A DNA stretch of 64,000 nucleotides, taken from NCBI GenBank assembly GCA_910584965.1, contig CAJUDZ010000020.1, positions 1-64,000 on the forward strand, in the 5' to 3' direction. Source of the DNA: an uncultured Lachnospiraceae bacterium. GTDB taxonomy: Bacteria > Bacillota > Clostridia > Lachnospirales > Lachnospiraceae. The first letter of the stretch is position 1; each line of letters starts with the position of its first letter. Below the pieces are notes generated by a model. The model was not told the DNA's origin. It was given only the letters and a program-made list of their open reading frames with translations, and did no database searches. Both the position numbers and the translations under genes were made by a program. Below are positions 1-8,403 of the stretch, piece after piece.

Positions 1-56
1 GGGGAGAATGCGAAGCATTCTTGTAATCGCCGCTGCCGAGCGGCGATTTTTTATAC
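1..56 (+). repeat. 56-bp intergenic repeat, copy 1 (two hairpins, terminator-like)
   Basis: Identical base for base to 29383-29438; the repeat may begin before the window. It has a small hairpin AGAATGC-gaa-GCATTCT (5-21) and a 9-bp hairpin ATCGCCGCT-gccg-AGCGGCGAT (26-47) followed by a T-run, so it reads as an intrinsic terminator, probably for a gene left of the window. Confidence 0.85.
26..52 (+). terminator. intrinsic terminator inside repeat copy 1
   Basis: A 9-bp GC-rich stem with a 4-nt loop is followed directly by TTTTT. It would end transcription entering from the left, before the ABC exporter operon. Confidence 0.7.
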
Positions 57-62
57 AACAGA

Positions 63-80
63 TTGCAACCGGTTTCAAAA
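63..80 (+). promoter_or_regulatory. LacI-family operator upstream of ABC exporter
   Basis: TTGCAACCGGTTTCAAAA has the central CG and TGNAAnCGnTTnCA layout of LacI/GalR operators. The same 20 bases (63-82) recur at 4244-4263 upstream of the sugar permease operon. The site lies about 27 bp before the ATPase start. I infer that the LacI regulator at 2914 binds both. Confidence 0.6.
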
Positions 81-106
81 TATCCGGCGGAGGAGATGGG
101 AGAAAA

Positions 107-1087
107 ATGATTACAGCTGAAAATCTCAGGAAAGTATATAGAGTCAATATCAAAGAGCCCGGTCTGAAAGGCGCTTTTGAAAATCTTTTTCATGCGAAGT
201 GGCAGGAGAAGGCGGCGGTTGACGGGCTGTCTTTCCGGATGGAAGAGGGACGTGCGCTTGCCTGTATCGGGGAAAACGGGGCCGGTAAATCCACGCTGAT
301 TAAGATGATGATAGGAATCCTGATGCCAACGGAGGGAGAAATCAGGGTTTTTGGACAGAATCCCCGCCAGGGGGGCAGAAAATATCTGCGGGAAATCGGG
401 GTTGTATTTGGCCAGAAGTCCAATTTGTGGACCGATATTCCCGTCATTGAAAGTTATCAGGCGGTAAAGACTTTATATAAACTGGACGAGGCTTCCTTCC
501 GGCAGAATTTTGACCGGGTGGTGGAACTTCTTTCGTTGGAAGAATTATTGAAAAGTCCGGCAAGAAAGCTTTCGCTCGGGCAGCGGATGCGCGCGGATAT
601 CGGTATGGTATTTCTGCACAGTCCCAGACTGCTGTTTCTGGATGAGCCGACAATCGGGCTGGATATCAATGTCAAACATACAATACGGACTTTTTTGCGG
701 AAAATGAATCAGGAGACCGGAACGGGAATTTTTCTGACGAGCCATGATCTGGATGATATCGATGAAATATGCGACGACGCGTTGGTGATTTCCAGAGGAA
801 GGCTGGTTTATGACGGAACGCTGGAACAGTTAAAACATAAATTTGTGCGGGATAAAATGATACAGGTGGTGGGAAGGACGGAAGGCGATATCCGGGCGGT
901 TCTGCCGTCCGCAAAAGTTACGGCAGAAGGGCGTGTGACCAAAATCGTGTATCCGGCCGGCGAGTATTCATCGGATGAGGTGATCGCGGCAATTTCCCGG
1001 TCTTTTCATATTGAGGATATTACAATTCAGGAGCCGGATATCGACGAAGTGGTTTCCCGCATATTCGGAGGGGAGAATCCGGCATGA
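107..1087 (+). CDS. ABC transporter ATP-binding protein (COG4586-type exporter)
   Basis: This 326-residue ATPase energises the two following ABC-2 permeases. It shows a Walker A motif GENGAGKST, a signature LSLGQ, Walker B LLFLDEP followed by TIGLD, and a switch histidine in LTSHD. The long N-terminal segment before Walker A and the C-terminal extension fit the uncharacterised COG4586 exporter family. The open frame continues upstream to position 8, but that stretch would translate a terminator repeat; ATG 107 has GGGAG just before it and starts directly with the ABC fold. It overlaps the next gene by four bases (ATGA). A paralogous trio lies at 53088-55589. The substrate is unknown. Confidence 0.88.
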   Translation: MITAENLRKVYRVNIKEPGLKGAFENLFHAKWQEKAAVDGLSFRMEEGRALACIGENGAGKSTLIKMMIGILMPTEGEIRVFGQNPRQGGRKYLREIGVVFGQKSNLWTDIPVIESYQAVKTLYKLDEASFRQNFDRVVELLSLEELLKSPARKLSLGQRMRADIGMVFLHSPRLLFLDEPTIGLDINVKHTIRTFLRKMNQETGTGIFLTSHDLDDIDEICDDALVISRGRLVYDGTLEQLKHKFVRDKMIQVVGRTEGDIRAVLPSAKVTAEGRVTKIVYPAGEYSSDEVIAAISRSFHIEDITIQEPDIDEVVSRIFGGENPA

Positions 1088-1911
1088 AAATATTTTTAAA
1101 ACTGACTTCCCTGTCGGTACAGGGGCAATTATATTACCGGACGAGTTTTCTCATCAACCTGCTGACGCCGGTCATCCTTCTGTGCGGGCAGTATTTGCTG
1201 TGGGATGCGCTCTATGCGCAGCAGAGTTATGCGCAGCAGAGTTATGTACAGCAGGGTGCGGCGGATATCGGCGGTATGAGCAGAGCGGATATGTTCGCAT
1301 ATATACTGGTGGCTTTTGCGGTGAGCAATCTGGTCGGCTGGTCCGGGGAAAATACGCTGGCAAAAGAGATTAAAAGCGGAAGGATTGTCGCAAGATGCAC
1401 GCGGCCGGCGGCATTTCTGATACAGACTCTTTCCGAACTGACCGGGACGGTACTGATTCAGGGCGTGGTGAATCTGGCCATCGTGGTCGTTGGCTTTGGG
1501 TGCTTCGGCAGGTACATGAAACTGCCCTCCCTTCAGGCGGCGTTTTTGTTTCTGCCCTGTATGTTTCTGGCGGTTCTGCTCAGAATGATGGTCATAGATG
1601 TTTTCAGCCTGTTCTGTTTTTTTACGACAGGTTATCTGGGAATTGCCTGGACGAGAACGGCGCTGTTTGAGTTTTTTTCCGGCGCAATGATTCCGGTCGC
1701 CCTGTTCCCGGATTATTTGAAAACCATAACATATTTTACGCCTTTTCCCTATATGCTTCAGGTCCCGATCGCGGTACTGCTCGGGCAGGAGCTTCCGGGC
1801 AGTCCGGCGTTTATTTTGGTCATGCAGTTTATCTGGCTGATTCTTTTTTGGATGCTGCACTGTGCCGTTTACGGTCTGGCACGCAGAAATATGACGATAG
1901 CGGGCGGCTAG
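1084..1911 (+). CDS. ABC-2 type permease, COG4587-like
   Basis: A 275-residue integral membrane protein with about six hydrophobic segments, translationally coupled to the ATPase by an ATGA overlap. Family membership (PF06182-type ABC-2 permease) is inferred from the ATPase-permease-permease order and from resemblance to the gene at 53944. The first extracytoplasmic loop holds three 15-bp tandem repeats (1213-1257) encoding Tyr-Ala-Gln-Gln-Ser-like units, which can vary in number without shifting the frame. It probably forms half of the transport channel with the product of 1977. Confidence 0.82.
   Translation: MKIFLKLTSLSVQGQLYYRTSFLINLLTPVILLCGQYLLWDALYAQQSYAQQSYVQQGAADIGGMSRADMFAYILVAFAVSNLVGWSGENTLAKEIKSGRIVARCTRPAAFLIQTLSELTGTVLIQGVVNLAIVVVGFGCFGRYMKLPSLQAAFLFLPCMFLAVLLRMMVIDVFSLFCFFTTGYLGIAWTRTALFEFFSGAMIPVALFPDYLKTITYFTPFPYMLQVPIAVLLGQELPGSPAFILVMQFIWLILFWMLHCAVYGLARRNMTIAGG
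1213..1257 (+). repeat. three 15-bp in-frame tandem repeats
   Basis: Units TATGCGCAGCAGAGT at 1213, 1228 and 1243 (the last diverged) encode YAQQS, YAQQS and YVQQG in a loop of the permease. Confidence 0.8.
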
Positions 1912-1946
1912 AGCGGCCGGTACGCCGTAGACAGAGAAATGTGAAA

Positions 1947-1962
1947 GTCCGCCCAAGCGGAT
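1947..1962 (+). promoter_or_regulatory. SD-proximal hairpin before second permease
   Basis: GTCCGC-ccaa-GCGGAT forms a 6-bp stem (one G-U pair) a few bases before the ribosome site TTGAGGT. Its layout matches hairpins before the genes at 8404, 45012 and 53088. Confidence 0.45.
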
Positions 1963-1976
1963 GGATTGAGGTAAAA

Positions 1977-2756
1977 ATGCTGAAAATATTTCTGAAACTG
2001 AAAGAACAGTATATTAAGACGGAAATGGAATATCCGGCCAATTTCTGGATGATGCTCTTAGCCGGGGTGCTTACGAGAATACTCGGTATGGCGGCGCCTT
2101 TTATCATATACAGCAATCTTTCCGATATTGCCGGATGGAAAAGGGATGAAATTTATCTGATTCTGTCTTTTCTCTTTATTGCGGAAGGGCTGTGCAGCGT
2201 ATTGTTCCAGGGAATATGGGAAATGCCGGGGATGGTCTTCGACGGAAAATTTGACTGTATTCTGTCAAGGCCGGTATCCCCGCTGTTTCAGGTATTGTCC
2301 TACGGAATGGGATTGCAGGGAATCAGTGTTTTTCTGACCGGTGCGGTCTGCCTGCCCGTTTTCCTGAAAAGGGTCGGGGCGCTTCATGCGGCGGGCGTTA
2401 TCCTGAGCCTGTTTTTTGTTCTGTGCGGGACGCTGCTGTGCATGTCGGTTTATCTGCTCGGGAACAGTGTGGTTTTCTGGTTTGACGCGGGCGGAAGGAC
2501 GACGATTCCCTATACCATAACAAACATCGGGCAGTATGCGAAATATCCGGTGGAAATATATCCGCGGGCAATGCAGATCGTATTGTTGTTTCTGGTGCCT
2601 TATGCTTTTATCGGAGTGATTCCGGCAGAAATCCTGCGGGGAACTTTTTCGCGGACATGGTGTCTTGTGCCGGCGGGCGTCAGCGTATGCTTTTTTCTGC
2701 TCGCGAGGGCGGTATTTTACCGGGGCATCAGGCGTTATGAAAGCGTGGGGATGTAG
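1977..2756 (+). CDS. ABC-2 type permease, COG3694-like
   Basis: A 259-residue membrane protein, the second permease of the exporter. The frame is open further upstream, but ATG 1977 is preceded by GAGGT and begins with MLKIFLKLKEQY, a typical cytoplasmic N-terminus for the family. Several long hydrophobic segments follow, and the C-terminus ends in a short basic tail. The 65-bp gap from the previous gene contains an SD-proximal hairpin. No clear terminator separates it from the LacI gene, which has its own promoter. The substrate cannot be read from the sequence. Confidence 0.8.
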   Translation: MLKIFLKLKEQYIKTEMEYPANFWMMLLAGVLTRILGMAAPFIIYSNLSDIAGWKRDEIYLILSFLFIAEGLCSVLFQGIWEMPGMVFDGKFDCILSRPVSPLFQVLSYGMGLQGISVFLTGAVCLPVFLKRVGALHAAGVILSLFFVLCGTLLCMSVYLLGNSVVFWFDAGGRTTIPYTITNIGQYAKYPVEIYPRAMQIVLLFLVPYAFIGVIPAEILRGTFSRTWCLVPAGVSVCFFLLARAVFYRGIRRYESVGM

Positions 2757-2804
2757 GAAAAACGGTCTGCATCTTTCAAAAGTCCACATCGCCCGAAAGT
2801 CCGC

Positions 2805-2833
2805 TTGACAGAAATGATATTTTTTCCTATCAT
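2805..2833 (+). promoter_or_regulatory. sigma-A promoter for lacI-type gene
   Basis: TTGACA (2805-2810), 17-bp spacer, TATCAT (2828-2833), about 80 bp before the regulator start. Confidence 0.7.
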
Positions 2834-2913
2834 AATGATGTTGTACCAATAACACTATATTGCTCCCAGAGGAGCGGCATTGTCCGCCGGGCGGCATCAA
2901 ATGAGGAATTATC

Positions 2914-3981
2914 ATGCAGAATCCAACGGAAAATAAGGCCATTACCATATATGATATTGCAAAAGAAGCGGGCGTTTCGCCTTCGACGGTATCCAGAGTC
3001 CTGACCAATAATGTCAATGTGCGTCAGGAAAAGCGGGAGAAGATACAGGGGCTGATCGAAAAATACAATTTTACGCCGAATGCGATGGCGCGGGGACTGT
3101 CCGATACGAAAAGCGGTGTTATCGGCATTGTGGCGGCGGATGTAAGGAACCCTTATTACGCGGAAGTATTTGTGGCCTGTGAGAATGCGGCAAGAGAAGC
3201 CGGGTATACGGTGCTTTTGTGTAATTCCCTCAGTGTGACGGAACGGGAGTTCCTGCATCTCGAGATGCTTCAGCAGCAGAGGGTGGAGGCGGTTATCCAG
3301 CTGGGCGGCCGCGCGGATGATCTGGTTTCCAACGAAGAGTATGTGGAAAGAGTGAACCAGTTGACGGCCACAATCCCGATGGTCGTAACCGGTAAACTGG
3401 ACGATACGAAGTGCTATGAAGTACAGATCGATGCGGAACAGGCGGCGGAACTGCTGATAGAGCATCTGCTTGGACTCGGGCACAGAAAAATTGCGCTGAT
3501 CGGGGGAAGGAAAAACGTGACTTCCACTTACGCAAAGTATCTGAAATACAGGGAACTTCTGGAAAAACACGGAATTGAATACAGAGAGGAATACGTGATT
3601 GACGGAAGTTATGACTATGAAACGGGTTATTTTGGGATGAATCAGGTGCTGGAGCTGGAAGATATACCGACCGCAGTCATAGCGATCAATGATTTTGCGG
3701 CGGCCGGAGCGGTACGCAGCGCGGTAGATCACGGTTATCGCATTCCACAGGATATCTCGATAGTCGGCTATGATAATACGCAGCTTGCAAACCTGATGAT
3801 ACCGAAAATGACAAGCATCGATTATGATTATGCAACGCTTGGGCGCAAACTGATCGATACGGCGATTGCGGCGGCACGGGGAAGAAAGGTGCCGAGGCAT
3901 CAGAAGGTAACGCCGTCTTTGGTGGTGCGGGAGAGCAGCGGCCAGGTGGCGGAGCGGAGGAAAACCGAGGCTGAAGCCTGA
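2914..3981 (+). CDS. LacI family transcriptional regulator
   Basis: A 355-residue repressor with an N-terminal helix-turn-helix (TIYDIAKEAGVSPSTVSRVL, about residues 11-30) and a periplasmic-binding-protein-like effector domain. ATG 2914 follows GAGGAA. The gene sits between an exporter and a sugar uptake operon; near-identical LacI-type operators occur before both (63-80, 4244-4259, 4308-4323), so it is the obvious candidate regulator of both. The effector is probably a sugar released by the GH35 or GH51 enzymes, which is inference. It ends at a strong terminator. Confidence 0.92.
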   Translation: MQNPTENKAITIYDIAKEAGVSPSTVSRVLTNNVNVRQEKREKIQGLIEKYNFTPNAMARGLSDTKSGVIGIVAADVRNPYYAEVFVACENAAREAGYTVLLCNSLSVTEREFLHLEMLQQQRVEAVIQLGGRADDLVSNEEYVERVNQLTATIPMVVTGKLDDTKCYEVQIDAEQAAELLIEHLLGLGHRKIALIGGRKNVTSTYAKYLKYRELLEKHGIEYREEYVIDGSYDYETGYFGMNQVLELEDIPTAVIAINDFAAAGAVRSAVDHGYRIPQDISIVGYDNTQLANLMIPKMTSIDYDYATLGRKLIDTAIAAARGRKVPRHQKVTPSLVVRESSGQVAERRKTEAEA

Positions 3982-4011
3982 TTGTGCCATGCTCCAGGTG
4001 AAGCGCAACAG

Positions 4012-4040
4012 GCGCCGCTGTCAGCGGCGCTTTTATTTTT
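4012..4040 (+). terminator. intrinsic terminator after LacI regulator
   Basis: GCGCCGCT-gtc-AGCGGCGC followed by a T-rich run. The remainder of 3982-4394 is AT-rich leader holding the operators and promoter of the sugar operon. Confidence 0.85.
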
Positions 4041-4243
4041 TCTTTCTCATAATGTTCACGATAGATTCTGTATATCATAAGTGGTTTCTTTTTATCTGTT
4101 TTATTCATGCGAAATTTAATTGATTGATCGCGGCGGCCGCTTCGGCACATCTTGTTTTTTTGTCTACTTAAACGTTTACGAAAAATTTTTGGCCAGCAGA
4201 TTGCACAAAATTTTATTGTCGAAAATCACTATATTTACCAAAC

Positions 4244-4259
4244 TTGCAACCGGTTTCAA
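4244..4259 (+). promoter_or_regulatory. LacI-family operator O1
   Basis: Near-palindrome TTGCAACCGGTTTCAA just upstream of the -35 element at 4268; the identical sequence occurs at 63-78. Confidence 0.7.
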
Positions 4260-4267
4260 AATAATGG

Positions 4268-4296
4268 TTGACAAATACCGGGGGGGGTGGTATGGT
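4268..4296 (+). promoter_or_regulatory. promoter of sugar ABC operon
   Basis: TTGACA (4268-4273), exactly 17 bp including a G7 run, then TATGGT (4291-4296). LacI-type operators lie on both sides. Confidence 0.7.
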
Positions 4297-4307
4297 AAAA
4301 AAGAAGA

Positions 4308-4323
4308 ATGCAACCGATTTCAG
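4308..4323 (+). promoter_or_regulatory. LacI-family operator O2
   Basis: ATGCAACCGATTTCAG carries the same TGCAACCG-TTTCA half-sites, downstream of the -10. Its centre is 64 bp from O1, about six helical turns, which would suit DNA looping around the promoter. Confidence 0.65.
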
Positions 4324-4394
4324 AACAGAAAAAGGTAGCAAATGTGACAAAAAATGATAAAAACATTTATCAGAAAAGAGAGTGGGGGTAAAAC

Positions 4395-5327
4395 ATGAAA
4401 AAACGCAAATGCGGGCTGACTTTTTGGCAGAAGGTAGTAAAAGACCGGACATTGATCGTTATGTGCATTCCGGCAATTTTATTTTTCTTTCTGTTCAGTT
4501 ACATGCCGCTGCCCGGGGTTTATGCGGCATTCGTGAAGTTTAACTATCGGGATGGTATTTTTGGGAGTAAGTTTATCGGACTGGATAATTTCAAATTCCT
4601 GATTACGTCAGGCGAACTGTTCAATCTGACGAAAAACACAATTCTCTATAATCTGGCATTTATCCTGCTGGGAAACCTGCTCGCGGTATTCGTGGCAATT
4701 CTGCTCAACGAATTACAGAGCAAAATGTTCAAGAAAGTATCACAGACGGTTCTGTTCCTTCCGTACTTCATTTCTCAGGTACTGGTAGGGCTCCTCGTAT
4801 TCAACCTGTTAAACTTTGATACGGGATTTGTCAACAGCATTCTGGCAAGTTTGGGAAAAGAAAAGTGGCAGCCTTATTCTGACCCGAGCGTATGGCCGGT
4901 GCTTTTGATTATTATCTATTTATGGCAGCAGACAGGCTATAACTCCGTTGTGTATTTCGCTTCAATTATGGGTATTGACGGTGAAATGATGGAGGCGGCG
5001 AAGGTGGACGGCGCGAACGGCTTCCAGAGAATCCGCTATATTATACTTCCTTCGCTGAAACCGACGATCGTTATTCTGCTTCTGTTTGCGCTTGGCGGTA
5101 TTGTAAAAGGTAACTTCGGCCTGTTCTACAACGTTGTCGGAACGAACCCGCTTCTTTATCCGACGACAGATATCATTGAGACCTATGTATACCGTGCGTC
5201 TATGGTAAGCTTTAATTTCTCGACGGCGTCTGCGGTTGGTCTGTATCAGTCGGTCATTGGATTTATTATCGTAATGACGGTCAATTGGATCGTAAAAAAG
5301 ATCGAACCGGATTATTCATTATTCTAG
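4395..5327 (+). CDS. sugar ABC transporter permease, LplB/YteP type
   Basis: A 310-residue permease with six predicted hydrophobic segments and the binding-protein-dependent EAA loop (EAAKVDGANGFQRIRYIILP). It is the first gene behind the operator-flanked promoter; ATG 4395 follows GTGGGGG. It pairs with the next permease and the lipoprotein at 6517 to import an oligosaccharide. No dedicated ATPase is encoded in the locus, so a shared MsmX-type ATPase elsewhere is likely, as is usual for this family. Confidence 0.92.
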   Translation: MKKRKCGLTFWQKVVKDRTLIVMCIPAILFFFLFSYMPLPGVYAAFVKFNYRDGIFGSKFIGLDNFKFLITSGELFNLTKNTILYNLAFILLGNLLAVFVAILLNELQSKMFKKVSQTVLFLPYFISQVLVGLLVFNLLNFDTGFVNSILASLGKEKWQPYSDPSVWPVLLIIIYLWQQTGYNSVVYFASIMGIDGEMMEAAKVDGANGFQRIRYIILPSLKPTIVILLLFALGGIVKGNFGLFYNVVGTNPLLYPTTDIIETYVYRASMVSFNFSTASAVGLYQSVIGFIIVMTVNWIVKKIEPDYSLF

Positions 5328-5340
5328 GAGGGGGCAGATT

Positions 5341-6264
5341 ATGGCGAATAAAGATAAGGATTTAATGGAGTCGGGAGCCAAAGTCAAAATTGGCACATCG
5401 GATAAGATAATCAGAGGTTTTGGCTATACTTTTATCACACTGTATGCGGTCTGCTGTATCATTCCGTTTCTGATCATTGTCAGCTCTTCCTTTACGAGCG
5501 AGGCGGTAATCCGTGCGGAGGGCGTTCAGCTTTTCCCGAAAGATATTACATTGGAAGCGTATGATATGGTTACGAAGAACGGCGGTATCTGGAAGTCCTA
5601 TGTGCTGACGATTCTTATGACGCTGGTAGGCACCACGCTGGGATTATCCATTATTTCGATGACGGGTTATGCGCTGCAAAGAAAGGATTTTCATTTCAGA
5701 AATGCAATTTCCTTCTACATATACTTTACAAGCCTGTTCTCGGCAGGTCTTGCACCGTATTACCTGCTGATGACACAGACCTATCATTTACAGGACAACT
5801 ATCTGGCAGTACTGTTACCGCTTATGATGTCGCCCTGGCTGATTATTCTGATGAAAAACTTCGTAAAGGCGATTCCGCATGAAATTACGGAATCCGGCAA
5901 GATAGACGGGGCGGGAGACATGAAAATTTTCATCTCTCTGATTCTCCCGATGCTGAAACCGGCGCTGGCGACGATCGGATTGTTCCTCGCACTCGGTTAC
6001 TGGAACGAATGGTACCAGTCTTCGCTGTTCTTAGGTTCCAAAGTGGCGGTTAAGCCGCTGCAGTTTACACTGTATGAGGTTGTTAATAAGATCGATGCCC
6101 TGAAAAATTCGGTTGCGGGCCAGTTCATCAACATTGCGGATATTCCGCAGGAGAGCGTTAAGATGGCGAATGCGGTTCTGGCGACCGGGCCGATCGTACT
6201 CCTGTATCCGTTCGTACAGAAGTATTTCATCAGCGGTATTACGGTTGGTGCGGTAAAAGGCTAG
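5341..6264 (+). CDS. sugar ABC transporter permease, LplC/YtcP type
   Basis: A 307-residue partner permease, 13 bp after the first with AGGAGG before its ATG. It has six hydrophobic segments and an EAA-like loop (ESGKIDGAGDMKIFISLILP). It begins with a lysine-rich cytoplasmic tail. With the product of 4395 it forms the transmembrane channel of a carbohydrate uptake system. A structured intergenic region follows before the binding protein. Confidence 0.92.
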   Translation: MANKDKDLMESGAKVKIGTSDKIIRGFGYTFITLYAVCCIIPFLIIVSSSFTSEAVIRAEGVQLFPKDITLEAYDMVTKNGGIWKSYVLTILMTLVGTTLGLSIISMTGYALQRKDFHFRNAISFYIYFTSLFSAGLAPYYLLMTQTYHLQDNYLAVLLPLMMSPWLIILMKNFVKAIPHEITESGKIDGAGDMKIFISLILPMLKPALATIGLFLALGYWNEWYQSSLFLGSKVAVKPLQFTLYEVVNKIDALKNSVAGQFINIADIPQESVKMANAVLATGPIVLLYPFVQKYFISGITVGAVKG

Positions 6265-6417
6265 GGTGAAGAGAAGTTCTAAGGCTCACAGCAAGGGCTG
6301 TTTCGCCAAGAACTTCTACGATTTGCCTTTGGCAAATCTTCTTCACCCGGGAGAATGCCTGGAAAGCGGCATTCTCCCAGCGGGTTTGAAGAACCGGAGG
6401 GTGAAGAGAAGTTCTAA
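6264..6417 (+). repeat. structured intergenic RNA between permease and binding protein genes
   Basis: A 19-bp direct repeat, GGGTGAAGAGAAGTTCTAA, occurs at 6264 and 6399. The first copy also pairs with AGAACTTCT (6309-6317) and CTTCTTCACCC (6338-6348), enclosing a side hairpin GATTTGCC/GGCAAATC (6320-6338). A perfect 11-bp hairpin GGGAGAATGCC/GGCATTCTCCC (6349-6378) lies between the repeats. Such a structure could protect or attenuate mRNA and raise binding-protein expression over the permeases; that role is inferred. Confidence 0.75.
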
Positions 6418-6516
6418 ACTCGCACCGGAAGGGTTGTAAAGTTTTTGGGGAGTGTATTTATAGATAGGTTGATACTCGAAATGAGTTCAATATAAAATTT
6501 AAAACGGAGGTAAGAT

Positions 6517-8232
6517 ATGAAAAAGAAATTTCTCGCAGCATTATTAACAGCGTCAATGGTTGCCGGTCTGACAGCCTGCGGCGGCGGTTCTGATGCACCG
6601 GCTGATAACGGTTCTTCTTCGACGGACAACAGCGCAGCATCAACGGATAACAGCGCGGCGTCAACGGACAACAGCGCAGCGTCAACGGATGACAATGCGG
6701 CATCAACCGATGCGGCAGGCGATACCGCTTCATCCGATGATCCGTGGGCAAATGTGGACACATCCGAGCATGTAGTAATTACATACATGACAACGGGAGA
6801 TACGCCTTCCGGAACCAAAGAAAAATATGATGAAATGATGGCAGAATTAAACGCGATTCTGACCGAAAAAGTAAATGCGGAACTCGACATCAACTTCATT
6901 TCCTGGACGGATTATCTTTCCAACTATAACCTGACACTGGCACGTATGGATGGTACGGTTGACCTTGTAGGTACGGCTTCCGACTGGCTGGATGCGTGGC
7001 CGAACGCAAAGAACGGAGCATTCCTTGAATTATCCGAGGACATGTTAAAGACATATGCACCGCAGACATGGGCGAGCGTACCCGCAGAGAACTGGGAGCT
7101 TTGCAAATACGACGGTGAGATTTATCTGATTCCGGAAGACAATTATGCACAGTGGACCAATCATGGTTTTATCTATCGTCTTGACTGGGCAAAAGAAGCG
7201 GGTCTGACGGACGGCGTTCACAGCTGGGAAGATCTGACAGAGTACTTCCGTTATGTAAAAACGACTTACCCGGATGTTATTCCCTGGGATTCCGACGGCA
7301 CACAGCAGGCACAGATGGCGGGCGGCTGGATTGCATCGCATTCCAATTATGTTCCGATCGACGGTATTAACGCGGGCGCTATGTGGGGCGGCACAAGAGA
7401 CGATCTTTACACGGTTTACTGCCCGTTCATGACAGAGACGGATTCTCTCGTAGAATATGCGAAGATGATGAAAGAATGGGATGAGATCGGTGTATGGCAG
7501 ACTGACGTACTGAATAACCGTACAGGTACGAACCGTGATGATTACAGAGTTGGTACCGTAGCGGCAGAGCAGCATCATACACAGACATGGACAGACCTGG
7601 TAAGCCCTACACCGGCTAATAAGATTTATCAGGATGACCCGGATGCAGAGTCAGGCTTCTTCTATTTTGGTGAAGAGAGCGGCAACGTAACGGCGCTTTC
7701 CATTACACATGGTGCGATGGCAATTTCCGCAGGAAGCGCAAATCCTGAAAGAGCGCTGATGGTTTATGACCTTCTCAGAAATGATCCGGAATGCTATAAA
7801 CTGTTCTGCTATGGTATCGAAGGCGTATCCTATGAAATTACGGCTGACGGCCTCAGAACAACACCGGAAGGTTACAATCAGGATACCGATAACATCAACG
7901 GAACGACCAATTTCTGGTGGGGACGTAACGACGACCTCGAGGTTCTCGACGCAAGCCGTGACTGGGATAAGATCAATGCACTGTATGACGAATATGACAA
8001 GATTAAAATTGAATATCCTTACGGCCAGTTCGTAGCTAACGTTGACCCGATTGAAGCACAGATCAGGAATATCAGTGAAATTCATGACAGCTACATGAAA
8101 CAGATTTCTTACGGAAAATATTCCGGCACAGCGGAAGAAATCGTTGCGGAGTATCAGGCAGCTATAAAAGCGGCTGGTGTGGACGATGTTACGGCAGAGC
8201 TGCAGAGACAGTTTGACGAACTCTATAAATAA
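6517..8232 (+). CDS. extracellular solute-binding lipoprotein of sugar ABC transporter
   Basis: A 571-residue family 1-type (LplA-like) binding protein. It has a lipoprotein signal peptide with lipobox LTAC, so it should be anchored at the outer membrane face through Cys21. A Ser/Thr/Asp/Ala-rich linker of seven-residue repeats follows (DNA repeats at 6619), then the binding domain with many Trp and acidic residues. AACGGAGGTAAG precedes the ATG. It delivers an oligosaccharide to the permeases at 4395 and 5341. The adjacent GH35 enzyme suggests a beta-galactoside ligand. Confidence 0.92.
   Translation: MKKKFLAALLTASMVAGLTACGGGSDAPADNGSSSTDNSAASTDNSAASTDNSAASTDDNAASTDAAGDTASSDDPWANVDTSEHVVITYMTTGDTPSGTKEKYDEMMAELNAILTEKVNAELDINFISWTDYLSNYNLTLARMDGTVDLVGTASDWLDAWPNAKNGAFLELSEDMLKTYAPQTWASVPAENWELCKYDGEIYLIPEDNYAQWTNHGFIYRLDWAKEAGLTDGVHSWEDLTEYFRYVKTTYPDVIPWDSDGTQQAQMAGGWIASHSNYVPIDGINAGAMWGGTRDDLYTVYCPFMTETDSLVEYAKMMKEWDEIGVWQTDVLNNRTGTNRDDYRVGTVAAEQHHTQTWTDLVSPTPANKIYQDDPDAESGFFYFGEESGNVTALSITHGAMAISAGSANPERALMVYDLLRNDPECYKLFCYGIEGVSYEITADGLRTTPEGYNQDTDNINGTTNFWWGRNDDLEVLDASRDWDKINALYDEYDKIKIEYPYGQFVANVDPIEAQIRNISEIHDSYMKQISYGKYSGTAEEIVAEYQAAIKAAGVDDVTAELQRQFDELYK
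6619..6717 (+). repeat. four 21-bp in-frame tandem repeats in lipoprotein linker
   Basis: Units encoding STDNSAA begin at 6619, 6640, 6661 and 6682, followed by a partial fifth unit. They lengthen the flexible tether between the lipid anchor and the ligand-binding domain. Confidence 0.85.
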
Positions 8233-8286
8233 ACGATTTGACAGAAACCGAAAAAGAGAAAGCGCATGTCGCTTTCCCGTTTCAGG

Positions 8287-8322
8287 AAAAGAGGCAGGGA
8301 CAGGCGTCCTTACCTCTTTTTC
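8287..8322 (+). terminator. terminator-like hairpin after binding protein
   Basis: AAAAGAGG paired with CCTCTTTT followed by T's, preceded at 8258-8276 by a second hairpin GAAAGCG-catgt-CGCTTTC. It may reduce transcription into the GH35 gene. Confidence 0.65.
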
Positions 8323-8368
8323 TATAAAAATAAAGCAGTTTCCAAAACCCGCACCAGATGATTTAAGC

Positions 8369-8385
8369 GTCTGCGAAAGGCAGAC
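8369..8385 (+). promoter_or_regulatory. SD-proximal hairpin before GH35 gene
   Basis: GTCTGC-gaaag-GCAGAC, followed four bases later by GGGAG and nine bases further by the ATG. The same arrangement precedes prfA and the ATPase gene at 53088. Confidence 0.55.
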
Positions 8386-8403
8386 AGATGGGAGTATACA
8401 GAT

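Noticed and set aside
8..106. Extended N-terminus of the first ABC ATPase
   Set aside because: It would translate the terminator repeat found again at 29383; ATG 107 with its own ribosome site is better.
1129..1956. 275-codon reverse-strand frame
   Set aside because: Antisense to the ABC permease, which has clear family features on the forward strand.
2830..4008. 392-codon reverse-strand frame
   Set aside because: It is antisense to the lacI gene, has no recognisable domain and is rich in Arg/His/Ile as expected for a shadow frame.
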